Shown here: positions 23,001-32,316 of the stretch, in pieces | Numbering within the stretch: position 1 is the stretch's first letter | Layout of the letters: each line of letters starts with the position of its first letter | DNA from: Pelargonium cotyledonis | Lineage: Eukaryota > Streptophyta > Magnoliopsida > Geraniales > Geraniaceae | Reading direction: 5' to 3' | Assembly: GCA_036897625.1 (NCBI GenBank) | Contig: JAYMTA010000258.1 | Coordinates: 1-33,095, forward strand | DNA: 33,095 nt | Translations under genes and position numbers: made by a program | Notes under the pieces: model-generated | The model's input: only the letters and a program-made list of their open reading frames with translations | Database searches by the model: none | What the model was told of the DNA's origin: nothing

Positions 23001-25459
23001 AATGAAGATATAAACAGAAACACGGAAAAAGAAATAAGCACAGAAAACAAACAAACCTGTTCATTAGCTGCCTTGGACAACTTATGATTTACTTTTATTT
23101 TGCAAGAGCAAAGCTCCTGCTTCTCTAACATACAATCTACCCTGCAGAATGCATATACGTTATTCACATTGGCTAGAAGAGAAAAGAGAAGGCCAAAAAT
23201 CAAAATGTTAAGCAGCATTTGCCTCAAGAGAGAAATTGGAAAACCATTATTGAGTTTGCTATGCAGTGCACTTGAAAAATTAACCAACAAAAAACATTGG
23301 TTGCACCAATACTAAACCCTTATTAATCTATGCCAAACGAATTCCTATTTGTTCTGTACTAAGAAACATACTAAGCCATATAACCATAAATTAGCATAAT
23401 ATACATGACCTTCACCATGAACTACATCAATAATCATAGACATGGTTTTCATGTAATCTTTCACAAGTGCATTTGTCAATTGTGTACGGAACACTAACAA
23501 AAGAAAAGACTCATTTAAGCTGAACGAAGGGAAGACCATGTTTTGTCTGTGCAAAGGAACTGCAGAATTCCACTTATATCAATTCCTAAATCGTCGAAGA
23601 GATACTAGAGTTGCAAGCAGATAAATCAAAAGATTATAATATCAGCTGTGATTAATGAGGCCCATCTCTATACACAGGTACCATGAGATAAGATTATTGT
23701 TCGTGACGACATGAGGACCATCTCTATACACAGGAGTTGAAAGCAGATAAATCAAAAGTTTATAATATCAGTTGTGATTAATGAGGACCATCTCTGTACA
23801 CAGGAATCATTAGATAAGATTATTGTTCATGACAACAGGACCATCTCTATACACAGGAATCATGAATGATAAACGAAATGAGCTATAAGAGACTGGAATC
23901 AGCATGTGCATATAGATCTAGAAAAAATATACTATTCATAATGACATTTGAGATGATGCTGACAAATGGTGTTTAAAACACATCCCTCCGTGACATAGGA
24001 ATAAAATATACCACATAATTAGCATCATGATGCTTAAGAATGTAAACCAGCTCTGTGTCTATTTCCCATTTTGGCATGTAATTAAAAGCATAACTCACAC
24101 TGAACCATCACTTAGAGAAAAGGATTTGAATAAAACCTTTTCCTTTTCAAACATGTGTCACATTTCTCAATCCTTTTTCCCTCTGAATCCATGTCTACAT
24201 CTCTTTTTCTTTTGAGAAGTGCAACTTTATGACCCGCTTCCAGACTAACATTCTCATCAGGTAGTATTCCATTTATAGTAGACCCTAGCTTTTCTGTTGA
24301 ACGCAAGTTTTCAATCACAGTGCAATCAACATGGCCATTATCATCACTCTTAACACTTTGCAAGCCATCGCCATTTTGAACCTCAAGAGCTTTCTCTGCA
24401 TGACTAAGCTTCCTACTTGAGGAAGACATACCTGCTCTCCCAAAACATTCTTCCATCAGTGCTTTCCTCTCCTCTTGGCTGCAGTCATCATTTCTGTCAA
24501 TTTGATTCAAACTATTGCCCCTGCAATTTTCGTTGTCTGTCTTATCTAGCCTATTCAATTCCTTACCTTGATCTGCAAAATTTTAGGATATTAAACAAAT
24601 AAATGAGTACTTGTTCAGCCTATAAAAAAAAAGATAGTTGTTCAGACAATTATTCAAACATTAAATTGCAAAAATTCTATTTAACAAAAGGGGGGAAATT
24701 GGCAAGAGAGGACGATAAATTAACAAGAGAATCAGCATGAAAACCAAACTGCCATAATTAAAAACAACGAATATTCATAATGACACTCTCCTTCCATATA
24801 TGGCTTGCAGTTAGAATATATGCATCCCACCAAAAGAGAATGATTACCAATACAAATAAAACTACACAAAGGAACAAGTTCAATGTAGGGTCTATGTATC
24901 ATACAATATCAGTACTACTAATGATAAGTCAGGTACCTGTTGCATTAAATTGCTTTGATGGTTTTGTAATAAAAAGAGCCTTGTAAGCACGAGCATTCAT
25001 CCTCTTTTTATTCATCTGAACAGGTTTAGTATCCTGCTTCTCACTTTCCTTAACTTCCTTAGTTTCAAGTATCAATTTTTTCACACCTTTCTCTTTTTCG
25101 TCATTAGTCTTTTTTGCGTCTAAAGAACCTGAGCTTTTTTCAGACTTTGATCCTGAAGAGCTTGAGGACAACCACCACTTACTTCTTTCAGACCTCCTCA
25201 AAGGACTTGGCATATGCTTCTCAACTATCACAGATTTCCTATTTACAGGGGGAGCTGTTGGAGTCCGCTTTTCATGCTGATCAGACTTCCAAGTACTTGA
25301 AGGGCTGGGCTCCATCGTTTTCTTAGAAGATGCCTCTCTACCTCACCTTCTAACTTCAGAGCCCACTATAATTGATGAATTAACATTTAGGTGCCTGCCT
25401 TTTGAATTGGTAATTTTGTCATCCATAATCTTGTGACTGGATCGGGAATCATTTGCCAT
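7149..25459 (-). CDS. MOM1: MOM1-like transcriptional silencing regulator, 19 coding exons
   Basis: MOM1 is a nuclear plant protein that keeps transposons and repeats silent, largely without changing DNA methylation. I rebuilt the exons from GT-AG sites and frame continuity, in transcript order (high to low coordinate): 25467-24937 (ATG 25459), 24572-24137, 23141-23057, 21902-21766, 21361-21171, 21019-20889, 20756-20469, 19358-19272, 17834-17580, 17254-17114, 16466-16155, 15397-15233, 14812-13888, 13770-13604, 13383-13279, 12442-10577, 10255-9233, 9033-8808, 8041-7149. The coding lengths sum to 7956 nt (2651 codons plus stop) with every junction in frame, except for one in-frame TGA at codon 39 (25343-25345). 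Domain order: basic N terminus, PHD, two chromodomains, degenerate SNF2, coiled coil, repeat linkers, CMM2-like segment, Pro/Ser-rich tail. Arabidopsis MOM1, as I recall it, lacks the PHD and clear chromodomains, so this is the longer ancestral-type form. Exon ends are my inference from sequence. Confidence 0.9.
7420..7700 (-). repeat. Three imperfect ~90-96-bp coding repeats in the MOM1 tail
   Basis: The plus-strand anchor GGCATCC/GGTATCC followed by a GGG-rich run occurs at 7498, 7594 and 7684. Each copy is flanked by the code for QAPN-HP. Unit sizes of 96 and 90 bp keep the frame. Confidence 0.8.
8233..8721. mobile_element. MITE with GGCTGTGTTTGG-type ends, in a MOM1 intron
   Basis: The left end GGTCTGTTTGGATTCTAGGG, then TTTGATTTGAAAT, is inverted at the right end (ATTTCAAATCAAATCCAAAC then ACAGCC). 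TTA flanks the right end and, with a one-base shift, the left. That suggests a PIF/Harbinger-type MITE, though hAT is possible. It sits in the last MOM1 intron (8042-8807) and carries a nested second MITE. Confidence 0.6.
8351..8670. mobile_element. Stowaway-like MITE nested in the outer MITE, right end doubled
   Basis: The left end TACTCCCTCCGTCCCAAAAT at 8351 matches inverted CTTATTTTGGGATGAGAGGG ending AGTA at 8634, with TA at both borders as in Tc1/mariner-type MITEs. A second copy of the right end (CACTTATTTTGGGACGAGAG, ending GGAGTA) follows at 8645-8670, so the element ends twice. There is no transposase. Confidence 0.75.
8808..9300 (-). other. CMM2-like helical segment of MOM1
   Basis: The end of exon 10255-9233 (LENELDRIRKEMDRSVKIYEDM) joins exon 9033-8808 (KLQLKADCEKEIEVAVAQIR, then NKYEIKLQETEAEF and LAEVLRYKWKDG). 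The result is a long amphipathic helix at about residues 2255-2370. By position and sequence this matches the conserved MOM1 motif 2, known in Arabidopsis as the part that dimerises as an antiparallel coiled coil and is needed for silencing. It is the best-conserved short region outside the SNF2 part. Confidence 0.75.
9580..10175 (-). repeat. Four degenerate ~63-residue repeats in MOM1
   Basis: Units start at about 10155 (VEPPQSH), 9970 (LEPPQSH), 9790 (VEYSQFH) and 9600 (VEPPQYH), with a period near 180-190 bp. Each then has SD or SE, a PxIEPV-like segment, a Ser-rich D/H patch, and a Q-rich end (STEKQNGT, RTEENGT, NNEEQSVT, SSEQQTTS). They fill most of exon 10255-9233 and look like an old array of a disordered module. 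Confidence 0.8.
10577..12442 (-). other. MOM1 largest exon: conserved helical block, coiled coil, acidic linker
   Basis: This 622-codon exon starts with CWSAASLLKEKIDHKQSLVL (continuing FQLSL of the previous exon), the conserved MOM1 block after the helicase region. About residues 1405-1500 are charged heptad-like sequence (LVERDISRSIKELQKKF, then KEHEEVNEIYRIHEEEKAEL), a predicted coiled coil. The remainder is Ser/Gly/Asp/Pro-rich and probably disordered, and ends in a near-perfect 34-residue tandem duplication. Confidence 0.8.
10631..10834 (-). repeat. 102-bp coding tandem duplication (2 x 34 residues) in MOM1
   Basis: Two adjacent 102-bp units (10834-10733 and 10732-10631) each begin SDRPNAARIDQ and end with SGNAP or PGNAP. 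They differ at few positions, for example LNGKGSY against QNGEGSN. The similarity implies a fairly recent, frame-keeping duplication. Confidence 0.92.
13500..13557. mobile_element. Orphan right end of a Stowaway-like MITE in a MOM1 intron
   Basis: CACTCATTTTGGGACGGAGA, ending GAGTATA near 13556, is the same terminal sequence as in the other MITEs here. No matching left end was found nearby, so this is a truncated copy; the start given is approximate. Confidence 0.5.
13888..19358 (-). other. Degenerate SNF2 helicase-like domain of MOM1
   Basis: Seven exons encode an SNF2 fold with its catalytic motifs lost. The Walker A position is replaced by LLKGQNAVIIDDA, with no GKT. DEAH is replaced by IIIDDCQHS. 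Motif III (LTGTPLQN in active enzymes) reads LLLICGQLTDNA. The C lobe keeps YERVDG...KQAALNKFN and VDTVIIFGSDWNPVNDIRAL, but motif VI (QAxxRxHRIGQ) has become QKITIESQSKQ, without the arginine fingers. CCDHPYILDPSL marks the join between lobes. ATP hydrolysis is therefore unlikely. MOM1 proteins are known to have only partial SNF2 homology and to silence without an active helicase, so this fits the family. Confidence 0.9.
19747..20327. mobile_element. Possible MITE with CTATGxxGCACxGA ends
   Basis: CTATGTTGCACTGATACCGA then CACGCAAC at 19747 is mirrored, imperfectly, by GTTTGCGTGTCGG...TCGGTGCTTCATAG ending 20327. No clear target-site duplication was seen. It lies in the intron between the second chromodomain exon and the SNF2 exons. 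Confidence 0.35.
20407..20470. repeat. 16-bp direct repeat duplicating a MOM1 splice donor
   Basis: AAGTCTAGTGGCACCT occurs exactly at 20407-20422 and 20455-20470, flanking 32 bp of A-rich sequence with an AAT run. The repeat contains the donor (minus strand AG|GTGCCACTAG) of the second chromodomain exon. The form, a short A-rich insert inside a 16-bp duplication, is what a severely 5'-truncated retroposon or a filled-in break repair leaves. Confidence 0.85.
20469..21019 (-). other. Two chromodomains of the MOM1 protein
   Basis: Exon 21019-20889 encodes QFFVKYKGLSHAHNRWVLES and following (about residues 461-500). Exon 20756-20469 encodes EWLVKWRGLGYEDATWELGN followed by a basic helix (about 535-590). 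Both carry the chromodomain core (hydrophobic-V-K-Y/W-K/R-G-L, then W-E/V-L). The tandem arrangement after a PHD is that of CHD3-class remodellers, which supports descent of MOM1 from a CHD-type ancestor. Confidence 0.85.
21171..21902 (-). other. PHD finger of the MOM1 protein (two exons)
   Basis: Exon 21902-21766 ends with HKICLVCNLGGKLL, and exon 21361-21171 continues CCEGRGCNQSYHFSCLDPP and then DVPLGIWHCLRC. Together they give the C4-H-C3 zinc ligands of a PHD finger at about residues 380-420. The join uses donor CTTTT|GTGGGT, which makes a Leu codon and is the only in-frame option I found; using the nearby TGG|GTATTT would bring a stop. PHD fingers read histone H3 tails; the ligand of this one is unknown. 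Confidence 0.85.
23608..23860. repeat. Two-copy tandem repeat, period 126 bp, in a MOM1 intron
   Basis: The unit beginning GAGTTG(C/A)AAGCAGATAAATC at 23608 repeats at 23734. Within each unit the motif GACCATCTCTATACACAGG (with variants) occurs twice, giving four copies in all. It is intronic, between exons 24137 and 23141. Confidence 0.85.
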
Positions 25460-25467
25460 TACTTCAG
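24937..25467 (-). other. MOM1 first coding exon, with in-frame TGA
   Basis: From the ATG at 25459 the frame reads MANDSRSSHKIMDDK and on to SEVRR, then TGA (25343-25345), then GREASSKKTMEPSPSS in the same frame. The second ATG (25315, codon 49) starts a frame open through the whole protein. The rest is Lys/Ser-rich and basic, a likely nuclear-localising tail. The exon ends at ACAG|GTACCT. Residues either side of the stop look like one continuous basic motif (compare the RRSxRE-type motif I recall in MOM1 relatives), so a nonsense substitution is the simplest reading. Confidence 0.75.
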
Positions 25468-26814
25468 CTGTATGTGCCAAAACAATGTGGGATAAACAAA
25501 GAACATACATACTCATATTCTTTTAAATAGATTAAACATCATCAAAACATATTGCATGCTATTGAAAAAAAATACAAATCAGATTTAAGACGGGCAATGA
25601 AAGTCAGAAGCAAGATGTGAAGTCATATAAAGTAGAAAAATTGCATGCAGAGAAAAGCTCACACCCATCATGTTGGTTCATGCATAAATAGAGCATACAA
25701 AGGAAAGCTTATTGAGTATCTTTGTACCATTATCAATATAATAGGTCCAAAGGTATGCTTCAAAACTGGTTTCCAGAATCAACATCATGAAATTCTCTAA
25801 TAGTCAGTTTAAATCTTACTATGGTAAAAGGAGCAAGCAAGATTCCACGAATAAGAGTTATGCGGATAGTAGTAATACAAAAGACCCCGCGAGTGCATGA
25901 TTGGAAATGGAGCAAATTTGATTTGATAACTTTAAACTGTTAAACTATTCCAAAGCTTACAGCATAAATCAACTAAGGGAACCCAATAAACAGGAAGTTA
26001 CATTTCCTGAATATTAAAAGAGTGTCCAAGGAAAATTATTTGAGAAAATCGAAGCCATTTGTACATATTTCCCTTGCCTCTTTGAAAAGACCTAGTGAAG
26101 CCCAACAACATGGCTTCTTTCCAAACTTAAAAAGGTGACAGAGAGTAATGAATGAACTTCCTTTATCAATTTTTCGTACTTTGGGAAAGGGGGGAAATTG
26201 GTAAAAGCCTAGATAGAAAACTCTAAGCAAAGGGACATACAATGTATCTTGTTTTCCTTGTTCCGGTGTGGACCAGCATACCAAAATAGCATGCAAGCTA
26301 CTCAAATCACAGCATTTCCTCTAATTCAACTTTCAAATTACCTATACGGGACAGAAGTAGCATTGTACTTGATTTGCATCCGGGATCAATTGGAGCTACA
26401 TGCTCTAAGATCTAATTCCAGCTAGGTGCAACTCGCTTCTAATAAGTTTGTTGAAGGCACACCATTACCTCCTTTTATTTCACAAAGGTCAATCTGTTGG
26501 ATCCCATTCCAGAGTATGTTACTTCAAGTAACCTCCACAAAATATTATAATACATACAACAATGGCGCGAGAAAAAGCCCTGCAAATCAAATCCAAGTGT
26601 AGCATTGCCACATTGATACGATCATACGAGACACAAATCGCTCCCAAAACCCTAATCGACCCTAACAACAACACACGTAAACCTTAATTATACCAGAATA
26701 ACTCAAACCTACGAACACAGTTCAATCAAATAAAAAATTGCCAATCGTATCATGAGATGGGAGGATTACACAAAAGGTTCAGGAGAAGAAGATAAGATAA
26801 AAATCTACACACAC
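25468..26814. other. MOM1 intron 1 (5' UTR intron), no gene seen
   Basis: AT-rich and without recognisable coding sequence on either strand. The longest frame (minus strand, about 26036-26305) is not supported by any motif. The other large MOM1 introns (22-23 kb, 17.9-19.2 kb, 14.9-16.1 kb) likewise hold only the repeats listed separately. Confidence 0.5.
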
Positions 26815-26960
26815 CTATATCAAGCGTAGAGCGGAAAATTTTCCCGAGAAAGTGACGGAATTGATATTGATCAGGTGCCACTCCAGGGTTTTCACAAACA
26901 AGCAATGCGTCCCGCTAAGCTTTCCGAGAAAATAACTGCAGAAGCTGGAGAAAATAGAGG
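26815..26960 (-). other. MOM1 5' UTR exon (predicted)
   Basis: On the minus strand a plausible leader ends at a donor GATATAG|GTGTGTGT (GT at 26813-26814). It would splice to the acceptor ACATACAG just before 25467, placing 8 nt of leader before the ATG at 25459. The upstream edge and transcription start are not defined by sequence; 26960 is a guess just before a poly-T run. The intron would be about 1.35 kb. Confidence 0.5.
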
Positions 26961-28912
26961 AATCATGCTCTTTTGTGATTTTTTTTTTTTTTATTATTTT
27001 TTACAGACGAAAAAGGTGTGGAAAGTGCAGTGCAGTGCAGTTCACGGTTGACCGCATTGACCATATTAGCCTTCTGCATTTATTCGAATTTACTTCTTTG
27101 CCCTTCGGAATCCGCCCTTTGGTTATTGGCGCGAATATCGAATTGCAATAGAATGAAATTATTTCGCTCTCTTTTCAAATCCCAAAGTTAGAGACTTCGA
27201 TTGTTGCGCCTTAACGCCAAATTGCCCTCCTTTGTTTCTTTCTAAAATTGGATTATATGACGTCATCAAAATGAAAGAACAACCAGATCTATTTTATTTA
27301 TTTATTCTAACAGCATTAGCATTTTCAGCACTGAAATTGTTTCTCTATATGTAATACTAGCTCGTTTCAAATTAAATGTTGTTTTAAATTTTAAATTTTG
27401 TTTTGAAATAAATGTCACTTTCAACTTTTAACAAACAATTACACATGATTTTTCTATAATTTTCTTTGTCATAATGGCTTTTATGTATAATATAAAAAAT
27501 TTTAAACTTTAATATTTTAATAATAGATCAACAATTATGAGTTTTGTGGCTTTTAATGAAGGGTATAAAAGTCATTTAATAACATTTCTTAATACTACCT
27601 CCGTTCTAACATTGCACAAAAACCTTTTAAGGAACCAGGCCCTCTGTATAGGGACTGGACCTCTTTAATTTTTTGTTTCATTTTTTTATCCATCAACCAC
27701 TTATGTTTTGCCATGTGTTTATTAAAAAGAGTCTATAAAATAAAAACTAATAAATATAGTATATAATAAAGAAAAAAGATGATTTGTTATATGATTATTT
27801 GGGACTCAAATTAAGTCCCTTGAGTGCACAATATTTTTTGGTGAGAACGCTTGCTGATGTGGCAAACAATAATATATGGATGTGACATATTGGGACTTAA
27901 TTTGAATCCCAGCATTCCTCGTAAAGGTTTCTATACAACCATGATTTCTTCATTTTTTTTTAGAACCCTTTTAAGGTTTTAATGCGATTTGGACCTATAA
28001 TGTGGATGCTCTAAAAAATGATAGGTTCCCTTCAAAAAAAAAAAGAAGAAATGAAATGTTAGGATCAAATGAAAAAGTGATAAAAAATATTAGAGAGCAA
28101 AATTATAAAATTGTACACCACCCAACATCGGTCAACTGGAAGAAGTTGTTTAAGCTTAACATGAGGTTTTAAGTTCAAGATTTACAGAATGCAGTTGCGT
28201 TTAGTTGGGAGACCGTCCTTCTTGTGTTGATTGTGAGCCCGTTTAGTATTAAATAATAATAAATTTTCAAATCAATTATATATGTGTCATTTTTTTACTA
28301 AACATGTATCACAGTAATTTAATTCAAAGTTTAGAGAGTTAATAGAGTTTTTTAGAATTTTAAAACTAAATAGTGACTTTTAAAAAAATATATATTATGG
28401 ACCTAATTGACAGTTAATTATTTTCTTTATAAGAAAATGGTCCATAAATTTTCATGAATAATTTATACAGTCTAATAAAGAGTACCACCACTGCAAGACG
28501 GTAAGAAAAAGTTCAGTATTTTGTACAAGGGAGGAGTCAAATTAACACACACAAGTATCATAAAATTATTTTCCAGTAATAAATCTTATCATTTTCTACG
28601 TACAACAAAGTCTCTGAGTTGACACAGAGCTGGAAGATTCTTGATCACAAGATAACAAGTAGAAGATTATTCTAACTCTGTAATTTTCTATCTCCCATTT
28701 GTCCATTTGTTCATGAGCCGGCTCTTCCATGTTGTTTTTATATTCACCAGACATGACTTCACCAATATAAGGTGGTTGCATCTTACATCAGCAAATTACC
28801 ACTCCTAGCTACCTACTCGAATCTTGCTCCAAAACCTATCAGCAAACCTCAAAATGTTTCCTACAAAGCAATCATCAATGTCAGCTTCCAACAATATGTT
28901 CGTTTCAGAACC
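26961..28912. other. Intergenic region between divergent MOM1 and LYK4
   Basis: About 1.95 kb with no gene seen. The MOM1-proximal part has two TTGACC motifs (27047 and 27058 area) that resemble W-boxes. A TACTACCTCCGTTCTAA at about 27595 looks like an orphan Stowaway left end. The remainder is AT-rich. Confidence 0.5.
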
Positions 28913-30760
28913 ATGATTCACCTCTGGTTTCTCATCTTGGCCTGTTTTGGTACGAGCAATGCTCAACAATCTTATGATCCAACAGAGTGTTCTTCAGATA
29001 CAACCCGTCCAGGTTCAAGATACACTTGCAATTCCACTCACCAATCATGCCAGACCTTCTTGGTCTACCGAGCCAACCAGCGTTTCCAGACCGTTTCAAA
29101 GATCTCCGAGCTGTTCAACATGAGCTCCGACGAGGTACTTCGCTTCAACAACTATACATCTGCTACACTGACTCTGCAACCGGACAGAGAAGTTCTTGTT
29201 CCCATTAACTGTTTCTGTGCAGGCACTTTCTTTCAGGCAAATTTCAGCTACATAGTTCCTGGAGGAGCCACAACACTCCCTGATGTTGCTTGTGGAGTCT
29301 TCGAGGGTTTGCTGAAATCACTAACACTTGCCAATGAAAACCCATCTCAAGAAAACGATGTCAAGATCGGTACGCACCTTCGCGTGCCGCTGAGATGTGC
29401 TTGTCCTGATCATTTCAGTACTAGCAGAGGACTGAAGTATCTGGTGACATACCCTTTTGTGGAAGGAGATGGAACATTCATTTTGAGCAAGAAATTTGAC
29501 ATTTCTCTAGAAGATTTGTGGGCAGCTAATAGCTTAGAACCTAGACCAACAATTTATCCAGTTACAACTGTCCTAGTCCCCTTGAAAAATGACCCAATCA
29601 TTAGCTTCATTTCCTCAGCTTCTCCACCTCCATTTCCTGGTTTTCTTCCCACAGCCCCAACTCCAAAACACAAGAAACTAAGAAGCTTGTACATAGCTGG
29701 GTCTGTTGTTGGCTTCTCTCTGTTGTTACTTGTAGCTTTGATTGGGTGTGTTTTGTATGTTATGGTTACCAAGAAACTGAAGAGTCAAAATTTGAACTCT
29801 CCAGTATCCTGTTCAACAGCAAGAAGCTCTCCAAGATCTGGACAAACGGATCTAAGCTCGACGAATTCGTGCTTGTCGCCGGACCTTCTCGCCGGGATCA
29901 AATACTCTCTGCAAAACTACACCACAGAGGAGCTGAGGAGAGCAACAAGGAACTTCAGCGAAGAAAACAAGATTAGCGGACGGTTCTTCAAGGGCCTAAT
30001 CGACAACGATGTTCAGGTGATGATCAAGCAGATGCGATTCGAAGACACTCGCCAAGTGATTGACATGCATTCCAAGATCAACCACATCAACATTGTGAAC
30101 TTAAACGGCGTTTGCTACGGAGACACAGACGATTCTTGCTCCTATCTCGTATTCGAGTTCCCTCACAATGGATGCTTGAGGGACTGTCTATCGAACAAAA
30201 CGAGTCCTCTTGCGTGGAACCGAAGAACGCAGATAGCTTTCGACATAGCAACAGTGCTTCACTACTTGCATTGCTGCATCTTCCCGACCTACGCGCACAT
30301 GAATGTCAACACGAGAAGTATATTCGTGACAGCGCAGTGGCGAGCGAAGCTCGCGAACATTGGGACAACGCCAACGGTTGGATCCTCGAGAGGAAAGGAC
30401 AATAGTACTGAGCTGAGTGTGAGAGGATGGGTTGCGCCAGAGTATCTTGTACACGGCTCGGTGTCTGAGAAGGTGGACATTTTTGCGTTTGGTGTTGTTT
30501 TGCTTGTGCTCATGTCAGGTAGAGAGGACAGTGATGGGACAGAGTTGAAAGAATCTATTGGATTCATGGGAGGGGACGATGGTGGACGAGGTTGTTTCGA
30601 CCAGCTGAGGAGTTTCTTGGATCCGTGTCTGAAGGAGGATTATCCGCTCGCGGAGGCTCTGTGTTTAGCTGTTTTGGCCAAATCTTGCGTGGAAGATGAT
30701 CCTCTGCATAGGCCATCAACTGATGACATAATGAAAGTCCTTACCAGAATGGTGTATTGA
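28913..30760 (+). CDS. LYK4: LysM receptor-like pseudokinase, LYK4 type
   Basis: Such proteins sit in the plasma membrane and bind chitin oligomers outside the cell; in Arabidopsis LYK4 and LYK5 work with CERK1, which supplies the kinase activity. Start ATG at 28913: an in-frame GTG lies further upstream, but this ATG directly precedes a signal peptide (MIHLWFLILACFGTSNA, cleavage before Gln18). Three LysM units follow, separated by CxC motifs (C100-F-C102, C162-A-C164). A Pro-rich spacer and a membrane segment (about 259-285) follow, then a kinase-like domain from about 336. The beta-3 Lys remains (VMIKQM, K372), but the Gly loop is gone (KISGRFFKG). HRD is HMN (462-464) and DFG is NIG (N482-I-G), so it is a pseudokinase. 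Length is 615 residues without introns, close to Arabidopsis LYK4 (about 612) and shorter than LYK5. Assignment to LYK4 rather than LYK5 is by length and sequence feel. Confidence 0.9.
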   Translation: MIHLWFLILACFGTSNAQQSYDPTECSSDTTRPGSRYTCNSTHQSCQTFLVYRANQRFQTVSKISELFNMSSDEVLRFNNYTSATLTLQPDREVLVPINCFCAGTFFQANFSYIVPGGATTLPDVACGVFEGLLKSLTLANENPSQENDVKIGTHLRVPLRCACPDHFSTSRGLKYLVTYPFVEGDGTFILSKKFDISLEDLWAANSLEPRPTIYPVTTVLVPLKNDPIISFISSASPPPFPGFLPTAPTPKHKKLRSLYIAGSVVGFSLLLLVALIGCVLYVMVTKKLKSQNLNSPVSCSTARSSPRSGQTDLSSTNSCLSPDLLAGIKYSLQNYTTEELRRATRNFSEENKISGRFFKGLIDNDVQVMIKQMRFEDTRQVIDMHSKINHINIVNLNGVCYGDTDDSCSYLVFEFPHNGCLRDCLSNKTSPLAWNRRTQIAFDIATVLHYLHCCIFPTYAHMNVNTRSIFVTAQWRAKLANIGTTPTVGSSRGKDNSTELSVRGWVAPEYLVHGSVSEKVDIFAFGVVLLVLMSGREDSDGTELKESIGFMGGDDGGRGCFDQLRSFLDPCLKEDYPLAEALCLAVLAKSCVEDDPLHRPSTDDIMKVLTRMVY

Positions 30761-32316
30761 TGCATTTTTGTTACTCCATGTAATAATAATTCATAGATGA
30801 CTAACTGGTCTCGTGTAAAGGTTCATTTTCTTAACTTGGGACACATGATTAGAACCTTGGAAGCATTTTTAGTTGGATTGGTGGTATACTATAAAACCAA
30901 AGGGGCTTCCAATTACCGGCGACAAAATAACATGTCTCTTGCAACGCCCAAACTCTTACATCTAGAAGGAGAGAGCAATCTTAACTATAAGCGTCAAACA
31001 CAATAAACACAAATTACAAGGGATTATAATTGCACCATCATAATAAGCACTTATTAGCTTCCATATACTTGGTCACGACCAACACGTGTTAGTTTATCTA
31101 ATTGACCTATTTTTGTCCATATTCGCCATATTTCATCCCAAATCAACACATGGAACAACCAACCCTATCCATGGCCACTGTTGAAAAGATAAAATGTATA
31201 AGAACGCGGTGAATTCAAAATTCTAATGATACAATTAGCATAGTGCTACTTATGCATGAGCTCTCCAATGGAGCGTATTTTTCACTAATTTTGGCAAAAA
31301 TTAACAATAACACCCCTTGGACAAAGGAGACTCGGTCATTTTTTAAGTATAGATCAATATTCTGATGACAAACGTAAGAGTATGTCATGCGATCAAGACT
31401 ATCCACAAAAACATTTAAGATAGGCATATTCTTTTAATTGGCAACACTATGCTCTGCTCACTTGCAATTTCGTCTACATGTGTAAATGAGCTTTAGTTGT
31501 TGTTGCAATGTCTTTTTTGTTAACAAACACAGCCATTAATTTTATGGTGTTTGCGGGTCATGAACTAGAAGATTCTCGAATTTATTCTTCCTTGAATAGA
31601 GGCCAAGGAGAAGTTAAGATTGTAACTACTATTTATTTCCATAAGATTGTAAATGATTGGTTTAGTCAGATTCTGTTGGGCTTCTCTTCAGCCCACAATT
31701 TCAATTTGGGCTCATAAATATATAACTTATCCTTCAGATTGCAATTAACAGTACGACCTGTAGTTTTATGCTTATCTGGTGGCAACATGATCTGATTAAT
31801 TAGCATTTTAGGAAGTGCTAAACAAAGTAATAATTAAATAAGAAATGAGTCACTAAAAGTAATGATTTAAAAATCCAAGTGCTACCTAATTTATGTCCAA
31901 TCAATTGGCACAAAATAATAACTTACTCAATTAGGATGGCTTTTGTGGCCATGGTTCAACCAAATTGATAAATATGGTTTCTTAATAATGAAGGGGAATA
32001 TTCCAGAACTACTATATATCATGCAGTTAGGTGGAGTTTCCCTATTCGTAGTGTTAAGTAACAATGTGTTGCATATGTCGGTTTCGATTTCGGTTCAGAT
32101 TGGTAAAACACAATTTGAGTTCAATCCGAAATTGTTTCTAATTTATTTATTATTTTTGAGTTGCTCTTACTTCTACTTTTTTAAGGCATAAAACACATTA
32201 ATTTGTGCCTCAACACACAATTCTATAGACTAGTTATACGATTATCAATGTCAATGCATTCTAAAATTGCATCACTAGATCAATTTTTACACCTATTATC
32301 AGCAAAAAAAAAAAAA
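30761..32316. other. Intergenic region downstream of LYK4
   Basis: AT-rich, with several open frames of 60-80 codons, none with recognisable motifs. The LYK4 3' UTR should lie in the first few hundred bases (AATAATAATT near 30781). Confidence 0.5.

Noticed and set aside
23608-23860. CRISPR-like array
   Set aside because: The repeated motif occurs only four times inside two larger duplicated units, within a plant intron. It is an ordinary minisatellite.
25330-25347. Intron that would remove the in-frame TGA, starting at the AAG|GTGAG donor-like site
   Set aside because: A very short intron (about 9 nt) is impossible. The next AG sites downstream in the exon (before CATGAAAAG and CTCCCCC) give reading frames that soon stop, so no in-frame removal was found.
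27595-27620. Complete Stowaway MITE starting TACTACCTCCGTTC
   Set aside because: No inverted partner end was found in the following 700 bp, so it is at best an orphan end.
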